From NCBI GenBank assembly GCA_029865445.1, contig JAOUGY010000170.1, forward strand, positions 1 to 8,052: a stretch of 8,052 nt of DNA, given 5' to 3'. The position numbers and the translations under genes are program-made. This document shows, piece after piece, positions 4,228-8,052 of this stretch; the stretch's first letter is position 1; the number at the start of each line of letters is the position of its first letter. Under the pieces are notes generated by a model. That model saw only the letters and a list, made by a program, of their open reading frames with translations. It ran no database searches and was not told where the DNA came from. The stretch comes from Acidimicrobiia bacterium. GTDB lineage: Bacteria; Actinomycetota; Acidimicrobiia; Spongiisociales; ZC4RG35.

Positions 4228-6225
4228 ATGCAAACACGGAGGGAGTTCCTCAAGAACACCGCGCTCGGATCGGCGGCGGTCCTGGTCGCTCCCGGGATCA
4301 TGATGAAGATGGGCTCGGGAGGAGTCCCCTTCCTGTTTCAGATACCCGGTGGTTCGCTCGACCCCCACGCCGTGACCAAGTACGCCATGCCGCTCGTGAA
4401 ACCACCGGTCATGCCTCTGAGCAAGGGCTCCAACCGCAACCGCGACAAATATCGAATCGGCGTTCGCCAGTTCGATCAACAGATCCTTCCCTCGCCTCTC
4501 CCGAAGACGACCGTGTGGAGCTACGCCTCCCGTGACTTCCCGGGCACGCTCAACTATCCGGCGTTCACCGTCGAAGCGACGTGGAACAAGCCGGTCCAGG
4601 TGATCTGGTCGAATGACTTGGTGGACGCCGCGGGGGGTTTCCTCCCTCACCTGCTTCCGATCGACCAGACCCTGCACTGGGCCAACCCACCCGGGGGAGC
4701 CGCCACCCGGGACCGCCGCGGCACCGACCCGTCGCCCTACGTGGGACCGGTGCCGATCGTCACCCACGTCCACGGGGCCCACACGACAGAAGACAGCGAC
4801 GGATACGCCGAGGCCTGGTACCTGCCGAACGCTCAGAACATCCCGGCCGGCTACGCCACCACCGGCACTTTCTACGACTACTTCAACACCAAGTACGCCC
4901 ACGATTGGGCACCCGGGACTGCGTCGTTCAAATATCCCAACGACCAGCCGGCGTCGACGCTCTGGTACCACGATCACACGCTCGGAATGACCAGGGCCAA
5001 TGTGTACGCCGGCCCGGCCGGGTTCTGGCTCATCCGCGGAGGACCGAACGACATGGAACTCGGATTCGTCGCCCCCGGCGTGGGCGACGACCCGTTCGGT
5101 TCGTACACCGAGATCCCGATCGTCATCCAGGACCGTTCCTTCAATGAGAACGGGTCGTTGTTCTATCCGGACAACCGAGCCTTCTTCGAAGGACTGGACA
5201 GCGGGCAGCTTCAGATACCGTTCATCCCGGATCCTGCGTGCGATGGCCTGCGCAGCGACGTGTCACCGATCTGGAACCCGGAGTTCTTCGGAAATGTGAT
5301 GGTGGTCAACGGATCGGCCTGGCCTTACCTGGAGGTCGAGCAGCGCCGCTATCGGTTCCGGCTCCTCAACGGCTGCAACTCGAGGTTCCTGTATCTCTGT
5401 TTCGACAACGGCCAGCCGATTCACCAGATCGGTGGAGACCAGGGGTTCCTCCCGGTTCCGGTAGAACAGACCGAACTCCTCCTGGCGCCTGCCGAGCGGG
5501 CCGACGTCATCGTCGACTTCACTTCGGTGCCGACCGGGACGGAACTCATCCTCACCAACCTGGGCCCCGACGAGCCCTTTGGCGGGGGCATCCCGGGGGT
5601 GGACTTCGAGCCCGCGGACCCCGGAACCACCGGTCAGGTGATGCAGTTCCGTGTCATCGAGCGCTCCGGCGCGGACAACTCGGTGCTGCCGGTGACGTTG
5701 CCGGCGGCCCCCATGCCAGGGCCGGCGTCGGTGACCCGCCGACTCTCGCTCAACGAGCTCGAATCCGAGTCCGTGCGTGTCAGTGAACTGGATGGATCGG
5801 TGGTCCTCGATTGCGCGGACGGCGAGGTATTCGGACCGATTGCCGCACTCCTCGGCACCATCGATGGCAACGGGGCCGCGGTTCCGCTCGAGTGGGGCCA
5901 AGCGATCACGGAGAATCCTGCTCTGGGTTCTACCGAGGTGTGGGAGTTTCACAATTTCACTGCGGACGCCCATCCCATCCACATCCATCAGACCCACTTC
6001 GAAGTGGTCGGACGGGGCACCGACGGAACCACACCTCCGGAGCCTTCGGAAACCGGCTACAAGGACACGGTCATCGCGTATCCGGGCGAGGTGACGCGCG
6101 TGAAGGCGTTGTACGACCTCCCCGGCTTCTACGTGTGGCATTGCCACATCGTCGAACACGAGGACAACGAGATGATGAGACCATTCCATGTGGGACCGAT
6201 ACCGGGTGACGCACCTGCCGGCTGA
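4228..6225 (+). CDS. Tat-exported multicopper oxidase, CotA / bilirubin oxidase-like
   Basis: This three-cupredoxin laccase-type oxidase has 665 residues. It couples one-electron oxidation of a substrate (phenolics, bilirubin-like pigments or metals; not determinable here) to reduction of O2 to water. A twin-arginine signal opens the protein (TRREFLK, 3-9, then a hydrophobic stretch), so export of the folded protein is expected; no clear AxA cleavage site follows, so it may stay anchored. All copper ligands are identifiable by the CotA pattern: H180 and H182 (HVHG), H248 and H250 (HDH), H582, H585 and H587 (HPIHIH), then H638, C639, H640, H644 and axial M649 (HCHIVEHEDNEMM). 'HVHGAHTTEDSDGYAEAWY' and 'WHCHIVEHEDNEMMRPF' are CotA-like rather than CueO-like. 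It is longer than CotA (513), with 66 rather than about 46 residues between H182 and H248, closer to the size of phenoxazinone synthase. No copper chaperone or regulator is adjacent. Confidence 0.94.
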   Translation: MQTRREFLKNTALGSAAVLVAPGIMMKMGSGGVPFLFQIPGGSLDPHAVTKYAMPLVKPPVMPLSKGSNRNRDKYRIGVRQFDQQILPSPLPKTTVWSYASRDFPGTLNYPAFTVEATWNKPVQVIWSNDLVDAAGGFLPHLLPIDQTLHWANPPGGAATRDRRGTDPSPYVGPVPIVTHVHGAHTTEDSDGYAEAWYLPNAQNIPAGYATTGTFYDYFNTKYAHDWAPGTASFKYPNDQPASTLWYHDHTLGMTRANVYAGPAGFWLIRGGPNDMELGFVAPGVGDDPFGSYTEIPIVIQDRSFNENGSLFYPDNRAFFEGLDSGQLQIPFIPDPACDGLRSDVSPIWNPEFFGNVMVVNGSAWPYLEVEQRRYRFRLLNGCNSRFLYLCFDNGQPIHQIGGDQGFLPVPVEQTELLLAPAERADVIVDFTSVPTGTELILTNLGPDEPFGGGIPGVDFEPADPGTTGQVMQFRVIERSGADNSVLPVTLPAAPMPGPASVTRRLSLNELESESVRVSELDGSVVLDCADGEVFGPIAALLGTIDGNGAAVPLEWGQAITENPALGSTEVWEFHNFTADAHPIHIHQTHFEVVGRGTDGTTPPEPSETGYKDTVIAYPGEVTRVKALYDLPGFYVWHCHIVEHEDNEMMRPFHVGPIPGDAPAG

Positions 6226-6271
6226 GGCGGACCGGGCGAGACGGTTGGTATCTTTGGCAGTGAATTCGACC

Positions 6272-6277
6272 GAGGAA
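6272..6277 (+). promoter_or_regulatory. Ribosome binding site of transaldolase
   Basis: GAGGAA lies 7 nt before the ATG at 6285, a normal spacing. The 59-bp gap after the oxidase gene also contains TATCTT (6249-6254), a possible -10 element without a recognisable -35, so tal may have its own promoter or be read through from the oxidase. Confidence 0.55.
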
Positions 6278-6284
6278 CTCTCAC

Positions 6285-7385
6285 ATGACCGTCTCGCCCC
6301 TCCACGCCGTGCACATCGCCGGACAGAGCATCTGGTCCGACCAGATCTCCCGGGCGATGCTGGCCGCCGGAGACCTAGAGCGCCGGATGCGCAACGATGC
6401 GGTGACGGGAGTGACGTCGAATCCGAGCATCTTCGCTGCAGCCATCACCGGGAGCGACGACTACGACCCGCAGCTGCGGTCCCTGGTGGAACGCGGCGCC
6501 GAAACACGAGAGATCGTGGCGGCGCTCATGACCGAGGACATCGTTGCCGCCTGCGACGTGATGCGGCCGGTGTGGGAGGCGACCGACGGTCGCGATGGCC
6601 ACGTGTCGGTCGAGGTCGACCCGGAGCTGGCCCACGACACCGATGGCACGGTGGCCGAGGCCCGCGAGTGGGTCAAGCGCATCGATCGCCCCAACCTGCT
6701 GGTCAAGGTTCCGGCTACGGCCGCCGGGGTACCTGCAGTCAGGGCGCTCATCGGTGAGGGCGTCTCCATCAACGTGACGCTGATCTTTTCGGTCGCCCGG
6801 TACCTCGAGGTGATGGATGCTTATCTCGGTGGACTCGAAGACCATCGATCGATCGGGGGTGACGTGGCGAAAGTGGCATCGGTCGCCTCGTTCTTCGTCT
6901 CGCGCGTCGACACCGAGGTGGACAAACGTCTGGAGGCATTGGGCAGGATGGATCTCGCCGGACTGGCGGCGGTGGCCAACGCCCGAGTTGCATACGATGA
7001 GTTTCTCCAGGTGTTCAAGGGCGATCGCTGGCAGCGTCTCGTCGCCGCCGGTGCCCGGGTACAGCGGCCGCTGTGGGCGAGCACCAGCACCAAGAATCCG
7101 GCCTATAGGGCAACGCTCTACGTCGACACCCTCGTCGCCCCCCACACGGTGAATACGATGCCCCTCCAGACGGTCGACGACTACCAGGCCGAAGGTCCGG
7201 CGATTCCGGCGATTGTCGGCCCAGAGGAGATGGCCGATGCCCGGTCGGCAATGGCGGCGCTTGGAGAAGCCGGAATCGACCTCGAAGACGTGTTCGAGAC
7301 GCTCGAGCGCGAAGGAGTCGCCAAGTTCATCGAAGCGTGGCGTGCGTCGCTCGCCGACATCGAAGGCAAGCGCTCCAGCTTGTGA
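6285..7385 (+). CDS. tal: Transaldolase
   Basis: Transaldolase is a cytoplasmic enzyme of the non-oxidative pentose phosphate pathway. It moves a dihydroxyacetone unit from sedoheptulose 7-phosphate to glyceraldehyde 3-phosphate through a lysine Schiff base. The 366 residues match the longer actinobacterial type (about 360-375). Visible motifs are 'GVTSNPSIFAAAI' (42-54), 'DTDGTVAEA' (118-126), 'PNLLVKVPAT' (136-145) with Schiff-base Lys141, 'EGVSINVTLIFSVARY' (158-173), 'SFFVSRVDTEVD' (202-213), 'WASTSTKNPAY' (264-274) in the phosphate-binding region, and 'NTMP' (290-293). The start ATG has GAGGAA 7 nt upstream and yields the usual N-terminus. In many actinobacteria tal lies beside tkt, zwf and opcA; none of these is here, and the next gene downstream is a convergent helicase. 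No defect is seen. Confidence 0.96.
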   Translation: MTVSPLHAVHIAGQSIWSDQISRAMLAAGDLERRMRNDAVTGVTSNPSIFAAAITGSDDYDPQLRSLVERGAETREIVAALMTEDIVAACDVMRPVWEATDGRDGHVSVEVDPELAHDTDGTVAEAREWVKRIDRPNLLVKVPATAAGVPAVRALIGEGVSINVTLIFSVARYLEVMDAYLGGLEDHRSIGGDVAKVASVASFFVSRVDTEVDKRLEALGRMDLAGLAAVANARVAYDEFLQVFKGDRWQRLVAAGARVQRPLWASTSTKNPAYRATLYVDTLVAPHTVNTMPLQTVDDYQAEGPAIPAIVGPEEMADARSAMAALGEAGIDLEDVFETLEREGVAKFIEAWRASLADIEGKRSSL

Positions 7386-7403
7386 CCGTCACGACCCCCT
7401 CCG
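7386..7403. other. Convergent gap between tal and helicase stops
   Basis: Only 18 bp separate the two stop codons. GTGACCGTCAC (7382-7392) is a short palindrome around the tal stop, but its stem is at most 4-5 bp with no T-run, so I do not call it a terminator. Transcripts from the two sides probably overlap into each other's 3' ends. Confidence 0.4.
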
Positions 7404-8052
7404 TCAGGCCTTGACCAGCGGAGCCCAGGCGAGGAGGAGCGTCTTCTTGCCTTCGCGATCGAAGTTCACGACGGCCTGGGCCTTGTCGCCGGATCCCGAG
7501 ACCTCCCTGACCGTCCCCATGCCCCATTTGTCATGCCGAACCCGGTCGCCGGGGTTGATGGCGTCCGGATCAACGGTGTGGGACGGTCCGGCGAACTGCT
7601 CGGAGGCGATCTTGCGAGTCCGCTTTGCCGAGGTCTCCAGAAGATGCGCAGGGATCTCTTTGAAGAAGCGCGAGGCCGGGTTGTAGTTGGTTGCACCCCA
7701 CAACGTGCGACTCCACGCCGAGGTCAGGAAGAGTCGGTCTTGCGCCCGCGTGATCCCCACGTAGGCGAGCCGTCGCTCCTCCTCCATCTCGGCCGGCTCT
7801 CCGAGCGACCGCATGTGCGGGAACACCCCGTCCTCCATGCCGACCAGGAACACGACCGGGTATTCGAGCCCCTTGGCGGTGTGCAACGTCATCAGTGTCA
7901 CCGCCCCGACCCCATCGTCGAGTTCATCGGTGTCGCTGACCAGCGCAGCCTGCTCCAAGAAGATCTCCAGCTTGCGCAGCGGAGGGATGTCCGCCCACTC
8001 GACGCCGTCGATGACAGAACCCTCGTTGGTGGCCTCGAACTCCGAAGCCACC
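7404..8052 (-). CDS. pcrA: PcrA/UvrD-family ATP-dependent DNA helicase, C-terminal part (runs off the right edge)
   Basis: About 215 codons of an SF1A 3'-5' helicase used in nucleotide excision repair and replication-fork maintenance are visible; the N-terminus lies beyond the window. The GTG at 8051 is an internal valine, not the start. The fragment shows the end of the 2B/2A region ('PPLRKLEIFLEQAALVSDTDELDD', an actinobacterial PcrA-like stretch), helicase motif V ('VTLMTLHTAKGLEYPVVFLVGMEDGVFPH', fragment residues 51-79), motif VI ('EEERRLAYVGITRAQDRLFL', 90-109) with the arginine-finger region, a basic linker, and the C-terminal tudor-like domain ('GDRVRHDKWGMGTV', 168-181) that in PcrA/UvrD contacts RNA polymerase. 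The end is intact. Nearness to sucC and sucD fits the pcrA/uvrD1-sucCD neighbourhood of actinobacteria. The symbol is by family; uvrD1 would be equally valid. Confidence 0.93.
   Translation of the reverse strand, partial: VASEFEATNEGSVIDGVEWADIPPLRKLEIFLEQAALVSDTDELDDGVGAVTLMTLHTAKGLEYPVVFLVGMEDGVFPHMRSLGEPAEMEEERRLAYVGITRAQDRLFLTSAWSRTLWGATNYNPASRFFKEIPAHLLETSAKRTRKIASEQFAGPSHTVDPDAINPGDRVRHDKWGMGTVREVSGSGDKAQAVVNFDREGKKTLLLAWAPLVKA

Noticed and set aside
5263..6189. A 308-codon minus-strand open frame inside the multicopper oxidase gene (another at 4054-4977)
   Set aside because: Both lie opposite conserved copper-motif coding sequence, have His/Arg/Val-rich translations without domain features, and are shadows of codon bias.
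7382..7392. GTGACCGTCAC palindrome as a bidirectional terminator between tal and pcrA
   Set aside because: The foldable stem is only about 4 bp and there is no T-run on either strand.
8049..8051. GTG at 8051 as the helicase start
   Set aside because: The encoded fragment begins inside the helicase core before motif V; a real PcrA has several hundred residues upstream, so this is an internal valine.

Overview
The window is GC-rich and gene-dense. Its genes look actinobacterial: a pcrA/uvrD-type helicase close to sucC-sucD, a free-standing cobalamin-binding mutase subunit, and a long (about 366-residue) transaldolase. I infer a high-GC actinobacterium, possibly of a deep or uncultured lineage such as Acidimicrobiia. 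The lineage is a guess from protein flavour and gene order, not a demonstrated placement.

Left part, minus strand (1-4042), read from right to left: a B12-binding acyl-CoA mutase small subunit, sucC, sucD, then after a 98-bp gap lemA and a DUF2207 membrane protein cut by the window edge. The mutase subunit and sucC are 7 bp apart, sucC and sucD overlap by 4 bp (ATGA), and lemA and DUF2207 overlap by 1 bp (TGATG). The first three genes make metabolic sense together. A methylmalonyl-CoA-type mutase makes succinyl-CoA, and SucCD converts it to succinate with substrate-level phosphorylation. LemA and DUF2207 are membrane-anchored proteins often encoded as a pair, with no established function.

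Middle and right part, plus strand (4228-7385): a Tat-signal multicopper oxidase of the CotA/bilirubin-oxidase type with every copper ligand present, then after 59 bp a transaldolase. At the right edge on the minus strand (7404-8052) is the C-terminal end of a PcrA/UvrD-family helicase, converging on the transaldolase with 18 bp between stop codons.

Read in the minus direction the order is pcrA, then [oxidase and transaldolase inverted], mutase small subunit, sucC, sucD. This resembles a pcrA-sucCD neighbourhood known in other actinobacteria, with a two-gene block inserted in the opposite orientation. I found no tRNA, rRNA, CRISPR array, insertion sequence or convincing intrinsic terminator. 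The most unusual items are an apparent insertion of about 19 residues in SucD with a divergent CoA-binding loop, and the sucD-lemA gap, where a perfect Shine-Dalgarno serves a tiny TGA-terminated reading frame in frame with lemA. I see no clear evidence of a wholly new system.
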